The position numbers and the translations under genes are program-made. A stretch of DNA of 64,000 nucleotides from Hyaloperonospora brassicae. Taxonomy: Eukaryota; Oomycota; Peronosporomycetes; Peronosporales; Peronosporaceae. This document shows positions 1 through 12,119 of the stretch, in pieces (position 1 is the first letter of the stretch; each line of letters begins with the position of its first letter). A model generated the notes under the pieces. The model was not told the DNA's origin. It made no database searches and worked only from the letters and a program-made list of their open reading frames with translations. The stretch lies in NCBI GenBank assembly GCA_947650285.1, contig CANTFL010000377.1:34196-98195 (forward strand). The letters are read 5' to 3'.

Positions 1-2
1 CC

Positions 3-190
3 CTGATCCCTAAGTATTTTGACCTAGATCGGACCCCGGTGATAGTGGTTTATGCATGCAGGTGGGCGGCGTCATCATCCCTGTTGCAAGAATACGATGG
101 TGTATACTGGCCGGTGACATTTGTAAGCCGAACACTCAATCCTGACAAGATTAATAACGGTATAGTAGAAAAGATATGCTATACATACTA
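3..190 (+). pseudogene. Ty3 RNase H (first) domain relic
   Basis: Frame 3 reads LIPKYFDLDRTPVIVVY, then LLQEYDGVYWPVTFVSRTLN. It aligns without gaps to the RNase H-like block of the complete element at 45305-45480 (HFDPDRPLVIVVYTSKW, then LIQEYDGVYHPVAFTSRTL). This is the connection/RNase H part of a Ty3 reverse transcriptase, which degrades the RNA strand during cDNA synthesis. The upstream polymerase domain lies outside the window, and the frame is lost after position 190. Confidence 0.75.
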
Positions 191-490
191 GGAACTTGGG
201 ATCTGTGCTATTTGTACTGGTATCCCAAGAGATCAAAAGGCTTGCTCGATATTCGCCTCTTTTTTGGTTGGTCCTTTCGATCAGTATCATTGTGGGGGCT
301 GAAGAGATGGGCCGAGTTGATAATGAAGTGAACAGGGGTATTTAAGAGGGGCGAGAAAGGGGAAGATAATGTACTTGGTTTTCTCGTGGCAATAAGAACC
401 TTTCATAACGAGGTGAACGATACGATTATCGCTATCAGTCCAAAGTGGTGGCTAAGGTAGAGTATAACGATTCCACCTCCTATTGCGGAT

Positions 491-890
491 TTGGGCAAGA
501 ATTGTATGGTTGTCAGTTTCGACATATTGGATCGAATTAAGCGGAAAAGTGTAGCCTACAGCGCGATCGTGTTAATGATTTCGAAACGGAATATTATTGA
601 TGCTGCTTTAAAATATGCGATGGAAACAGATGCGAATGCAGCCGAATATCTTGGTCTTTTCATAGGGCTCGATCAATTGGACAAGCAAAAGAGGGGGGAA
701 TTATTGAATGTGGCGATTTGAAGTTGTAGAACTGTCAGATGCTGGATACGATCAATTGCAAAGCACCAGGACTACAGTTGTTACGACAAAAGACACTGCA
801 ACGACTTCAGTAGTGACCAGAGCACGACTTTCTACGCGCGAAGCGGGAATGGAATCAACGTGCAGAACGACTAGCGAGCACATCCTTGCA
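491..890 (+). pseudogene. Second (additional) RNase H domain relic of copy 1
   Basis: The block MVVSFDILDRIKRKSVAYSA, followed by YAMETDANAAEYLGL, aligns to LLVASFDGSAKINKKEGSYS and YAQHLTFNEAEYNGL of the complete element. SFD supplies the first Asp and AEY the catalytic Glu of a type I RNase H. The domain ends near 890 with AKREWNQRAERLAST in a shifted frame (HMKREWNQSADRLASTAL in the complete copy). At least one frameshift separates the two halves. An extra RNase H behind the original one is known in plant Tat and oomycete Ty3 elements. Confidence 0.7.
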
Positions 891-1419
891 ACATGAGAGA
901 GTCACGAACGTTTCCTCAGATCCAGAGATGCAAGAATTAGTATCATTGAATCCGTTAGATGAGCTGGTCGCGCCGTAAAACGCAGATCGGGCTGCAAAAG
1001 CTAATGCAATCACTAGATTAGCGTTGAAACGACGCAGACGGCTTGAAGTGTTACGCGAAGAGTCGTAGACCAGATCCGGGTTGAGCAAATTAAGCAGGCG
1101 CAATAGAATGAAGGCTGGATTGCCACCGTCAAGGAGCACTACATAGATAATTTGACATAGTTGATCGTCGTAGAGGAAAAGACATGTGCTTCGAAATCCC
1201 CTGACTGTAAAGTGAACGAAACAAAATAGCTTCATTTTTACCCCCGATCGTCGGGATCATCTAAAGATCACACGGACATGATCCGCGTCGTGATATCTGA
1301 ATCATTACAGCAGGACGTTTTCTACTAATACCTTAACATCTAGGAAGGTGGTCATCAAGGGATCGGATGAAACTGACCCGCAAATCCGATCTCATTTCCT
1401 TTGAAAAGGACTTAATTGA

Positions 1420-2010
1420 AGCGTCATCAGTATGTAAGTGAATATGTGGATTGTACGAATGGAAAGGGGTTGCCTGCGATTGATGGTGGTTCACCATAAT
1501 ATCTTCGAGCTACATACCCATTTCATATGATCGAAATGGATCACTAACATCTCTGCCGCTGTCGGTTAAAGAGAGCACGTAGTTGATGTGATGGATGGAT
1601 CTAATCACGGGATATGTGATTACAGGGTTAGTATTTAAAAATGCGCAGGCGATAGTAGAAGGTTAAGTTTGAAGCCTTTTCCAAAGGTTTGGGGCGAGTG
1701 AAGTGATACATCACGAACTGTCGACTGCATTTTTGTCAAAACTCTATCGAGCACTTTCAAGATCGCAGGACAGAGAAATGTGCTACTATGGCCTATCGAA
1801 CTCAAGCGAATGGTACAGCAGAGCGCATGGGGCAGACGCTAACTCGGGTCAGCAATATGTATGACGCAGATGTAGATTAAAAGAATGGTGCTAGTACGTA
1901 GAAAGACTGAAATTTGCTGTCAATACGGCACAAGATCGCGTACGCGGCGATACGCCGTTTTATCTGGTCCACGGTCAGGACTCAAGATCGACATTGAAGG
2001 CAACTCCGCC
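1420..2010 (+). pseudogene. Ty3 integrase relic of copy 1
   Basis: VSEYVDCTNGKGLPAIDGG at about 1434-1490 matches the end of the HHCC zinc domain in the complete element (VGKYTDCETGKGLPTIDGR). Near 1785-1850, ATMAYRTQANGTAERMGQTL matches the block around the catalytic Glu (TMAYRPQANGTAE). Between and after them the frame is broken repeatedly. Integrase would join the cDNA to host DNA; this copy cannot be functional. Confidence 0.7.
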
Positions 2011-2584
2011 CTCTAGAATCACTAACGCACGAAATTCGAACGAGAAAAGATGGCTATACAACACTCAACGTCGGTGCCAGCAAGCAAGAGCAATATTAAA
2101 TGAGCGGCTTATGATAACGATCTGATATCGAGCGGATAGACAAAATGCAGATTAGGATCTGTACAACCTATAGTGTGGAATGCAAATTTGGCTCCATTCA
2201 TATTAAATTAATGGCGGATACGCCGGCAAGCTTGCACAAATGGAGGATGAAACATTTCAAGTTCTAATCTATGTGTAGAATATGCATATATTTAAGATAG
2301 GAGGGACTCCATTCAAAGATGTACAGCCGTGCAACTATCCAAGTCAAAACGATTAGTAAAGTTCCAGGACCGGCCGAATAGTGGTTTTGTGATTGGCAGC
2401 GGAGATAGCGTTGGTATAAAAGAGTCGCTTTTACAGATAGATAGTTGGGAGAGCGAGTTAAATGCAGATGAATGCGAAGTATAGAAGATTTTGGACATGG
2501 GGTCTGGACGCAGGACTTGTCATGGCTAAATACATAAACAGTACCTGGTACGGTGAAGTTACGCATAGATCTGACCTGGATCAT

Positions 2585-2700
2585 TGAAGCCGATTTTACT
2601 GTGGTGACGTCTTAAAAGAGTTCGATCGAGATCGGGTTAGTCGAGATCGTTTCAGGATGATGCAATCTCACGAGGTGGACATTGAATGCTAACGAATGTG
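2585..2700 (+). pseudogene. C-terminal tail of chromodomain region, copy 1
   Basis: The peptide FDRDRVSRDRFRMMQSHE aligns to FERSRVSRNRFEVMQSYE, which follows the chromodomain core of the complete element (about 47925-47985), and to FDRDRVSKNRLEVMQSHE in the minus-strand copy near 59570-59660. It marks the end of pol in this copy; beyond it the antisense zone begins. Only this tail is recognisable here; the chromodomain core is eroded. Confidence 0.55.
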
Positions 2701-4549
2701 GGCGGATCTAGATTGACGAAAAAGAGGGTTAATTAAGGTGTTAAACGGGCTATTCGTCATATGAGAATATACTGTATATCGAAAAGATTCATTTACGGCT
2801 AGAAGATCGGAATCGAAAAAAATAAAGCTAATTTACGTAGAAGAAATTTATAAGATCAAGAATAATTTAAGGTAAATATTTGAGCTATGAAAGTTGAGTT
2901 AGCGACAACGCGAATATAATTTTGACATACATCCTTGGAATCGGCAATCTAGGGTGGCTCACAGGTTGATAGTGAAACCAAGATTCAAAGGCATAGTGGC
3001 ATCAAGCTGTGCCAGAGTTATCAACAGATCAGGAATGTTCTGATCTCTACATCCGAAACCTGGATACCATAATGGCACATCCAATCATGATGGGAGGTGC
3101 AAGAAGAAAATATTTAGCACGATATCCGAATCGCAGCGGACCTCGATCGCACCCTCAAGAGTGGATTGAAGGATCATCGTCTACCGGGATCAAGATCTCG
3201 ATCGCCTCTGCATCCTCTGTTTACAGAACTTATCCAATGGAGAGTTACCAAGTGGCTGATCGCGGGAGACGAAGATCGCGTGCGTCGACTACCATAATTT
3301 CTATCGGCTCCGAAAATCGTACTCCTGATACGAGGTGACGAGCTGGTCGAAGTACCCCGTATTAGGAAAATAGATCGGGTGAGGAAAAGCACTATATCAG
3401 GGTCCCGAGGCGCACAACACCTGTACTGGGCCATCGACACCAATCTAGGAGCCCAATTAAGATATAGAAGATATAGTTTTGCTCACCTTGTACAACGGAG
3501 ACGGACATCATTTCGGTTTTGCGAGGTGTCGGGATAAGAAGTAGACGCTCGACTCGGCAACGCTGGTTCAGCTGAATCTTCGCGCCGACCGAATATTGAC
3601 CTGAGTAGAAGGTTAAGGCTCGCGATACCTGTTATCACGTTTCCACTTAGCCATACAGGCCTTAACGTGAGGCAGATTTTTACAATCTGAGGGTGTCAGC
3701 AACTAGTCGCCGGAAGGATGAGGGATCTTAGTAAACCTGATTGTTTGTTTGAAATCACTGGAAGCCTTGCCGAAGGGATCCACGCTGGATATTTTGGACT
3801 CTGTAGATCGACAAGGGGCGCTTGAATATAAGTCATCGTATAGAAGATCAGGAGAGCGAGGACTATCCTTCAAGCACCGAATTTAAGCACCTAACGCATG
3901 ACGACGAGTATGAGATTACGATCCAGATAATGGTGTTAGGGTCGCATCTTCACATGCTGTGGATTTTTTTGTCTTCAGAAGCTAGCGAGGCTAAGAGGCG
4001 GAATCTTAAATCAGCTGGCTTGCAGATAGACCGAGCGGTGTTAATATCGTGACGGATCTTGGTATCGCGCGATCTCCTAGAGTCACAAATCAGGGTCGAT
4101 GGGGGGTAGAGGCTGAGGATCGAGTGATTCTCTTTGGGACGGTCTGGTTCTGTATAGTCAAGGGATAGCGCGGACGCTTACGGCTGGGTAACGCGAAGTC
4201 CAAAGTTGAAGGACGCGAAGAAGATCCGGGGAGGGATCGACGTCAATTGGGTATAGAACTGTACGAGGCCCCGGTCACCAACGACTCCATGCGATATCGC
4301 AATGTGAGGTGGTATTGGAAATCTCCGTCCCGTTCGGCCGTCAGGTTGGACATCAAGACACAGCTGAGTGAGAACAAGACACATTTCGGAAAATTTCAGC
4401 GCAACCAATCATTCTACGAAGCTTGGAAAGCAAATTTATCTCGTGTTTGTAGCAACTCAACCTAGAAGTTCTCCGATACGGTCAAAACTGCAACGGAGCT
4501 TGTTTTAGGACTGAAAGTAAGCTTTCTGGTATTGAGGCCTCTTGTCCTA

Positions 4550-4790
4550 TACCCGGAAGAGACGATCCGGAAGCGCATCACGATCGACAACCAATCTTTA
4601 TTCGGCCTCATTCATCTGTGTTTGAATCCCGGCTACCTCGAGATTGGTCTTCTCTTGTGTGACTTGAAGCGCTCAGGTGGCCTTCAAAAGCTTCAAATTC
4701 AAACGCGCGGTTTCGGATATCTGGTCCTGGACATCGGCCAGCTCTGCCCGAAAAAAGTCTCAGACCGCTGATATTCTTCCTCGTATTGCG
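4550..4790 (-). pseudogene. Antisense coiled-coil protein relic, copy 1
   Basis: The minus strand gives a heptad-like, charged stretch (ELADVQDQISETARLNLKL, then VTQEKTNLEVAGIQTQMNEA) with a few stops. In position (between chromodomain and 3' LTR), strand (opposite to pol) and coiled-coil character it corresponds to the antisense gene of the complete element (50445-50074) and of copy 3 (57123-57545). Homology rests on position and character, not on a clean alignment. Confidence 0.45.
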
Positions 4791-5040
4791 CGCGAAGGCG
4801 ATTTTGGTGAAGTGCTTATCGAAAATGATGGACCCGGGGGCCAGCTCACTGAAGGAATAGGTGTTGAGCCGTCAAGTAAAGAGTGACAAGGAGATAAGAG
4901 TCACGAAGGCGACAAGACATTTTGCGGGGAAGACCCACAACACTTACCGACGAGAAACCATCGCTAGAATACCAGTTTAATGGTTTTATAATGTGCTAAC
5001 AATGGTCTCGTATCTTATACGCTACAAACTCATGGTGAGC

Positions 5041-5160
5041 CCGGAACCCTCAAGGTGGACCTCGGATCCTCAAGATGGACCTCGTTTCATACAATGTGGG
5101 CCTCGAGTCTTGCAAGGCGGACCCGTTTGGTGAAGGTGGACGTCGAGCCCACGAGGTCAA
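5041..5160. repeat. Degenerate short tandem repeats in copy 1
   Basis: Five imperfect repeats of roughly 22-24 bp built on CTCAAGGTGGACCTCG. They lie between the antisense zone and the 3' LTR. Copy 3 has a different tandem repeat inside its LTR (56321-56404). Confidence 0.5.
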
Positions 5161-5406
5161 GCTATTACTTTTAAGTTAAGTAAGGAATCAGGAGACGAGG
5201 TAAGGAGATGGTAACGGAATTAAAGCATAGTAAGATATAATAATTACTACTCTATAATCGATCTACTTGGCAAGTCTTCGTCATATTTATAATAATTTGC
5301 GCTTGGTGTGCACGTCTGTTCCGGGGACGGGATATAATCCCCCCCTCAATTTAAATAGTTGCGTAGCAAGACTAAGTGCACGTAAAAATCCAAGATGTAA
5401 TTAGCC

Positions 5407-6614
5407 TGTGGTTTCGTCGATAATTAAATCCTTCAAGATCCGCTATCGGAAGTGGCCTCCCAAAAAATGATTGGCATATCTCCTTTCGGGAACTAGACGT
5501 AGTCGGTCACTCAATATAAAGATAATCGATAGAGATCGTCCCGATGTTGTCAAATGTTGTTCGATATGTTCATCAGACGTACGATATGAATAAGGAAGGA
5601 ACCGAGGATGTTGATAATGAAAAATTAAAGATTAAAATTGTGCTTTATGTGGACCACGCATATTGCACGAAGTGTACATCCAAATTGCATTACTTAAACG
5701 ATCGAGTTCTATCCGACCGGAATAAGTCAGGGTAAGGCTAGATCAATCGAGACCTATCGAGCTACATACACCATAGTTCGAACATAGTGACATTTACATT
5801 CATAAAATGTGGTTTTAAGTACAATGGGTTTGGTAAAGATAGATGACACTATCGCAAGCATTTTTTGAGTGATGCATTCGTGTTTGCGATCCGCCAGAAT
5901 TATGATCGTAACCATAACCCAGTGCAATCCGATTGCGATGGATATGGGCGGTATAGGATGTGTAATACCGAAAGAAGATATATTAGTCAGGTTAAGGACA
6001 GCACGTGGTAGAAAACACTGACATGGAGATAGGCAAAATCGTTGGTTTGGCATGTCAATTTACCAACATAACCAGGATTTCTTATAAGATCTTAGATACG
6101 TTTCCACTTCGTCCAAAAGTGTTTGTTTTTTAGCTTTTAGAAAACCGTCTTACGTCCTGCATTTTTTGCGCCGCAAAACTGTATATAAGGCGCTTCAAGA
6201 GCAATTATGACACCCTCAATTATGATCGGGAACAGTGGACCCTTCAAGGTTCAGACACAAGATCGCGAGACGGCTTATATTATTCAGAAGACATGCGGAT
6301 CAGGTTTCAACCTTTGATCATTGGACAAGTCGGGATATAATAGTTCATGGTATCTTGTATCGAGATTTTGGCCTGAACAAACTGTATAAAGTGAAGCAAC
6401 CCACTTGCTCACCCCCCTAATTCATTCCTATGCTGATAAAGTTGAACATCACCCTCAAGTTTTCCGAGTCAGTATAACCTGCCCTATTGACGGGTAGACA
6501 AGGTGAGAAACATAAGTATGAACGGAAATGGGCCACTTCGTCATCCGTCGGTCGTCTAGGCGATCGAGGAGAATAAGGATCGCATCAAAAATTAGCATGT
6601 ATCACTACACCACA
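5407..6614 (+). repeat. Diverged 3' LTR of copy 1
   Basis: It begins TGTGGT and ends CCACA, as do the 1.8-kb LTRs at 38323 and 51119. Internal anchors confirm it. The 17-mer AAGATCGCGAGACGGCT near 6260 recurs at about 39615. GACGGGTAGACAAGGTGAG near 6495 matches GACGGGTACACAAGGTTAG near 40007. The first 130 bp also align loosely. At about 1.2 kb it has lost a third of the length and is far more diverged than the other copies. Confidence 0.55.
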
Positions 6615-7036
6615 ACTTTTTGTCGACTAGCGCCCTGTGAAATGTTAGTCATACAGAAGATGTTTATCTAGTGCTGTGATTGAGCCTGTTCTAAGGGCTT
6701 CCGCATTATCGATGGATACTTGCCGCGGTCAACGGATGCGGGCCTACAATAATCTAGTGAGTGGGTTTAGTCAAAATCTATTCTCCCTTCGCATTGAATT
6801 ACAGTACTATTAGACACGCAATCTGTCACTTTGATAAGCAACGTATCAAAGAATGTATCATCCCCCTGGTCATCAAGGGACTGTGGCTGTATAATAAACG
6901 CAATGATTGTTGCATTCGCAAATTAACTTCATAAAGCTGTTAAACGTGTCTGTAAGGTTACCCTACCCTGATGTTACGTTAGATCTGCCATTACGTACAG
7001 CTACTATAACTTCGAAACAATTTCGAACGTGGAACC
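6615..7036. other. No recognisable feature
   Basis: AT-rich sequence between the copy 1 LTR and a gene fragment. I see no ORF with coding character and no repeat structure here. Confidence 0.5.
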
Positions 7037-7740
7037 TTAGTATTTTTCAGCGATGCCATATCGTTTAGCGCACTGATTCATGATACAAGGCAAAATCATC
7101 TCCCAAAATATTTGTTGCACTTTATCTGGCAGCACTTGCCCCCTAAACAATCGCTTGCAATCATCACAGTAGTTTTTGCTCACAAGATAGCACAAATGTA
7201 ACGGGGCACGCCTTGTGTCAATTCGACACAAGTTTGTGTGCACCCGACGTCACGTACACGTGGCGCGAGGAAGAGCATCGAAGTGGGCAGAACTTAAAAG
7301 ATCTGTCGAAGGAAAGAAGTAGAACTGTATTCAATATTGTTATGTTTCTTGATAAACCATCTGCGATCTTGAGCTAACTATATTAAACTACAATCTCCTA
7401 TGTGGTTTTCTTGCTCACCACCCATTGAGCGCGTCCAGCAGCGATTGGTGGTTAATCTGGTTGATGTACCGTGAACATCAACCATCAGGTGGATAAACCC
7501 ATCAAAGAAATATTACTGTCGGGGGTAAGAGTCCCTAAACCATAATCCTTACGGGTAATGTCAATTGAACATTATATAAATAGACAATGTCCAAAAATTG
7601 ATACAAAGATATCTATTATTATGTAACGGGCTCACCCCGTTACAACAGGTCCGTGGGCTATGGAAACTTGGCAATTCTGTAGTCTATATTGACGGAAACG
7701 GCTGAATTGGCACAAATTTACCATAGGCTGAAGTCTCCAT
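7037..7740 (-). pseudogene. Unrecognised coding fragment split by a solo LTR
   Basis: On the minus strand, positions 7196-7037 encode a protein-like stretch (LVSKNYCDDCKRLFRGQVLP, then QQIFWEMILPCIMNQCAKRY) with Cys pairs. Across the solo LTR, at 7740-7645, the same strand reads METSAYGKFVPIQPFPSI, a stop, then TELPSFHSPRT. This suggests that one coding sequence was interrupted by the LTR at 7197-7644 and then decayed. I do not recognise the family; a transposon protein is as likely as a host gene. Confidence 0.3.
7197..7644 (-). repeat. Solo LTR, hairpin-rich chromovirus family (diverged member)
   Basis: It has terminal TGTAACGGGG and CCCCGTTACA as in the LTRs of the 20706-28691 element, in the opposite orientation, 448 bp. 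Shared internal landmarks are the CACGTACACGTGGC block, GCGATTGGTGG and the stem-loops at 7212-7232 and 7459-7483. The flanks acaaa and acagg are not a clean target duplication, so it is old or recombined. Confidence 0.85.
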
Positions 7741-8770
7741 GGTCTACCTTTTAAAATAACTTTGTAATTATACTAGCATGAGGCGGAACAGATAAATCGG
7801 ATAAAATCACCCACAAGACACATAATAAATGTTTTGACTCCTGTTTGATCGTAGGTCGGTTATAAGCGTAATAAGGCTAAAACGTATGGTGTGTACTGAG
7901 TGTAAGCGTGTGTATAACTAGCTGCTTAAAAACATTTATTACGCAAGTTACTACTCTTTATTTAGCACGCTGCGCTTCAAATTTTTTCTCCTTAACAGGC
8001 CTTAAGGCTGTCTTTCTACAAAAAATATTGGTTTGTGAAGGTTAAGCTCTACAGCCATAGGCTGTAGCACGATCAGCCGAATATGTAATGCTAAAAATCA
8101 CCTTGATTGCATTTTCTGCTGTGGCTTCGTCGAGGGTGACGTACTGTGGTAAAGGTTGTATCTTTTAACTTCTTAAGATAATAAATTTCAGGTCGATGGT
8201 AGTGTTAAGTCACGCATATAGCAGCATATGGTATGGGCTATATCAACAGTCAGGATCTTTAAGGGTTTTTTGTTATCAAAAACGCTTTCTGTTCGCTAAC
8301 CTGATAGTGTAGCTGTATCGCATACTTTACGTTCACATAAAATAAATGCTGTATGAGCTAGAAATTGTAGCATGGTGTACGTCATTCTTCGAAACGATTA
8401 ACATGGCACTTTTGCCTGTCACACCGATGTTCTTCCTCAGGCGTTTAACAACTTTTATTCCATACATAAACTATAAAAAAGACTTCACGATTGTCGTGAT
8501 GGCTACACAAATACCAGAATTTGCGGATGAATTCCTACCGTTGTACAAATCACAAATTAATGTTTGGCGTAAAAAAGCTCTGTACCCGTGTGTTGATTAA
8601 AGTATAATCCATTACACTGATGACGGGTGGAAGCATCAGACGTAACCCCACACCACAAGAGTGTGGAGAGGATCGCAAACAGCGAATCGGAAATCGGCAT
8701 GTTGACTGCCAAACGGGAGCTATATATAGTATAGTGAAGTCATTGTATACTTCTTTATTACCCTTACTAA
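7645..8770. other. AT-rich intergenic stretch; one small unassigned ORF
   Basis: Apart from the flank of the split fragment above, I see only an 8-bp-arm hairpin at about 8049-8067 (CTACAGCC, 3-nt loop, GGCTGTAG) and an 84-codon + strand ORF at 8346-8600. That ORF has a hydrophobic first half and no family I recognise. Neither is strong evidence for a gene. Confidence 0.3.
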
Positions 8771-9060
8771 AACTGTATTGATGTACATACCAGCATGTTG
8801 CCACCTCATAATTACCAGACATTGCGTGCATATGGCCTTCACGTTGACTTTATCGGCTGACAGTACGGTTTATATCATCTATGGGTAGTATATGCACCTA
8901 CTACGAAGCACATTACCATTCATTCTAGTATTCTTGGATACTATTCGCTATTGTAATAGTGCTGGATTTAATCTGCTACGGTAATATATACGCTGATAGT
9001 TGTGTCACATACCAGTATATGTTATAGCCCCTATCGATTAAAGTTCCATTCTCTTTTGAT
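8770..9060. repeat. Old dispersed repeat; paralogue of the DNA into which the 14.6-kb element inserted
   Basis: ATTGATGTACATACCAGCAT near 8778 and the following GCCACCTCA match the joined flanks of the element at 38323-52929 (about 38301-38322 plus 52930-52960). About 80 bp further on, a GACTTTATCGGCT block ending in TATATCATCTATGGG matches 52987-53025. The full limits and the nature of the repeat are unclear; both copies have lost any long ORF. Confidence 0.55.
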
Positions 9061-12000
9061 GAATTGCAAAGCGATTCGGTATCGTAAATAAATGATATCA
9101 TATCTATGTGCGACCAGACGCCCTCTATAAATGTAAATTTACTGTGTCAGATGTCATTTAGAAGGGCCGTCAAAAATAGGTGCTGAATAAATCTAAGAAG
9201 TAAATGTATGACGAAATCTAATGCTACGATAATATTTAAACATGTTTTAAGGAGGAGTGTAACATTTCGAGAATACTATCTAATGATACTAAGTGAGCAT
9301 CCATGGGTAGCAAGTAGTCGATAAGTGCACGTGACACAGTATAGACCATTACATTGGCTAGAATGGCACAATCTGTGACTGAAGCGTTCAGCTGATGGTC
9401 ATCAGAGATTATTCATAAGAATTTTGGTTGTAAAATATAAGGAGGTCTATAAAACATTTTGCATACATTCTTTCACTACACGACTGCAGCCAAATTCTTA
9501 CCCAGCCGAGCATCATGGCTTCTTCTGTCCGGAAAATAGCACACAAAATGTACATTAAGCTTGAATGGACATATCTGCACTTTGTGCAGCGCATCTGGCA
9601 AGTGCGAGGTGGGCGAAAGCTGACCATGCCCCAACTCATTTGCAGCAAAACAGGACGCGATATAACATACTCTACCAATGATACAACGATTGCGGCATTA
9701 CGAAAAACCTGGCTTTGCTGACGGGTGTCCTTAGAGAAACACACCTAGCGAGAAACAGATTTGCATGATGCTCATGTATTCAATTTTATAAAGCCGATCC
9801 GCGACTGGTGTAATGTTTCGATCAATATATAATAAAGAAAGAGTCGTGATAATAGTAAAAAAAGATAAATTTACGGGCCTTCAAGAATTTAAAGTTTTTA
9901 CTTGCTTTGATGTCGCTGAACTAACTTGTAGCTGTCTGTGTGATCAAGTTTCAACGAAAACGTATAAGATCAGGTGATGGTGCAATAGTTGGCTCCAGGT
10001 CCGCTCTCATATTACATCCCTCAAATTTTCTTGATCCTATTTATCTCTATCGCACTGAAATGGCAAGTTTCTTGTTCAGCGTTCCGCGTAGTCATTGTAA
10101 ATGAGAATGGCGGCGGCGTTCGTTTAGGTCCAGTCAGTTAGGTGCGTAAGAGTCCAGGCAGATAAGTAAGTGGAAGTGAGCAAAATAGCTTTGCGTACGT
10201 TTTTGATCTATCCCCGTTTGCTAAAAATTTCGGCACATAATTTATCTTGCGACGGTGAGGGTAGTTAATAATCACGAGTACACCGACACGAATGGATAGA
10301 AGATTTATTTGTCTTTTTTCGTACAAGCGGCTACATCTAGACACTAATCGAAAAATAGGTATGTAGCGGATCATTGTAAATATCGAAGACATTATCGTCT
10401 ATCGCGGCATGGGCACAGCGCCCGACTACATGACGCTTTGAAGAAGAGGTAAAGTCACTACGTATGATATTTACATGAGAAATACCTTGTCTATATCCGG
10501 GAACACACGTACCTAGTAAGTGTCGATTAAATATAGAGCTCGTCGTGTGCTGGATGAATTTGATTATAAGTGGAGACGCCTATTATGTTTAGAACGGGTG
10601 ACTTCAATTCGATCAGTCCTTTGCCTTTTTTAATTACCACACTACATTCAATCACTCATGCTTCTCGAAATAATTTAGCCTCCTTCCCTCCCATGCATAC
10701 GATTTAAACGATCAGCAGTCATTGATTTTGGTGCCTTCCAGTTTATGCCATCTTGTACATTGCATTGCGGATGCTACACAACTTCGCAAAAACATAATAC
10801 TTTTTACTTATCTACCAACAGAGGCAGTGGTTCGGCACGACTTGGAATCCCAACTTACGCGGGTATGGAAGTTTATTTCACAGCTCTTGTTGTTGTATAA
10901 TATATCAATCAAAATTGGGAGAACGGAATTTCAAGTCGATTTTGATGTATAATTGTATGCGTGTCTCAACCATTTTGGATCTTTTTCGAGAAAACCGAAT
11001 GGAAGATTAACACGGCGTACAAAGCATCATTTTTTGTTGCAGGATTTACGAATGGGAGATAATACGGTTAACACATAGCATAAAATGCGGTAGCTCTGCA
11101 TTCTGCTGATACACGGCAAACGGTAGTCATCTTGCTCGAGCTTGGTACGATTGAAAATAGAATCCAAAGCAGAGGCGATCTTTTCGGTGCTCAAAGAAGG
11201 GTACACCAGTTACGAATTTGCAACATCGATAGCAGCCAGAAGCCTAACTTGGTAACAAAAAATTTCGGGCTGCTATCGATTTAACAAGTTGATGAATGAT
11301 GTACTATTTATGAATGAGCGCACAAAGAGTCGCAACATTAGCGGTGAGGAGCCCATATACGCAGTTCCAAAATTCTGTTAGGAGAAAGGCTTATCAAACT
11401 GTGCGCGTACACGAGCCCATCATGTGTTTAATGAGTCCTGCGAGAAATATATGTTGGCTGCACATTCTTTAAATGCAGCCATGAGACGGTGGAAATTGCG
11501 GCACATGTAAAGTAGATTTGCTCACCGTGGTTGTCATTTTTAGTCGGCCTAGATCGCACTAGCTACTTGGTTATACAAGACGAACAGCGATGAGCAGCGA
11601 CATGGAAATGAGGACATTTGTTGCAGGCAAGTCACCATTTGGCCCACAGATCTCATTTAAGTGACCATGCGAATTGTATGTAGAACAGTAGAATATCAAG
11701 ACGTGTGCAATTTGCGGCAAGATATGGCTCTGAGATCGATAGTTTATTATAGCATACAGATTAGCGCTACCATAGCAGATGCAGCTGTTCATATTGTCAA
11801 TGGCTTTGCGTGTTGCAGTCGGAAGAATTGGCAGGGCGTATTGTGCTCGATCAAAGGTGGCATGTTTCCGCCGACTATAACCTTTATTCACCAGCATGCA
11901 TACTCCACGATTTGTAATACTGCGTGGTATTTTACCTCTCTTTTTTCAGAAATAAGTGCGCTGCTCCTTTCATAGCGAGAGAACGATTGTACAATGTGCT

Positions 12001-12078
12001 AGGTATTGCAATAATGTGCTAAAATTTCATCTTGCACGTGATACAAAGTCAAATAGGTGTGGTCCACGCCAAGCTGGA
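9061..12078. other. Long stretch without a supported gene
   Basis: The ORFs here are short, low in coding character and overlap on both strands (for example 9515-9721, 10138-10392, 11571-11975). The only structure I can support is a perfect 13-bp inverted repeat at 11225-11237 and 11268-11280, with a 30-bp loop. Faint protein-like text around 11390-11510 suggests an old coding relic that I cannot name. Confidence 0.4.
11225..11280. repeat. Perfect 13-bp inverted repeat
   Basis: ATCGATAGCAGCC and its exact reverse complement GGCTGCTATCGAT are separated by 30 bp. It stands alone in AT-rich DNA. It could be a small foldback element or a transposon end; no target duplication is evident. Confidence 0.6.
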
Positions 12079-12094
12079 GGGGGGGGGGGGGGGG
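12079..12094 (+). repeat. Poly-G tract (16 G) just upstream of the dehydrogenase start
   Basis: An uninterrupted run of sixteen G ends 25 bp before the ATG at 12120, so it lies in the 5' UTR or core promoter. Such a tract is slippage-prone and can form G-quadruplexes. It could affect transcription or translation, or its length may be unreliable in the assembly. Confidence 0.9.
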
Positions 12095-12119
12095 AGCAAA
12101 GAGAATTATTGTCGATCCT

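Larger units (their letters stand above)
1..6614 (+). mobile_element. Decayed giant Ty3 (Chronos-like) element, copy 1, 5' part outside the window
   Basis: Same family as the complete element at 38323-52929. Its parts occur in the same order: RNase H of the reverse transcriptase at 3-190, second RNase H at about 491-890, linker at 890-1090, integrase at about 1420-2010, chromodomain tail near 2610-2690, a zone with an antisense coiled-coil relic at about 4550-4790, and an LTR at 5407-6614. Every coding block has stops and frameshifts, so no function is expected. It is GATC-rich like its relatives. The left end is cut by the window, so no target duplication can be checked. The 3' border is the last CCACA that fits the alignment with the other LTRs. 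Confidence 0.75.
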
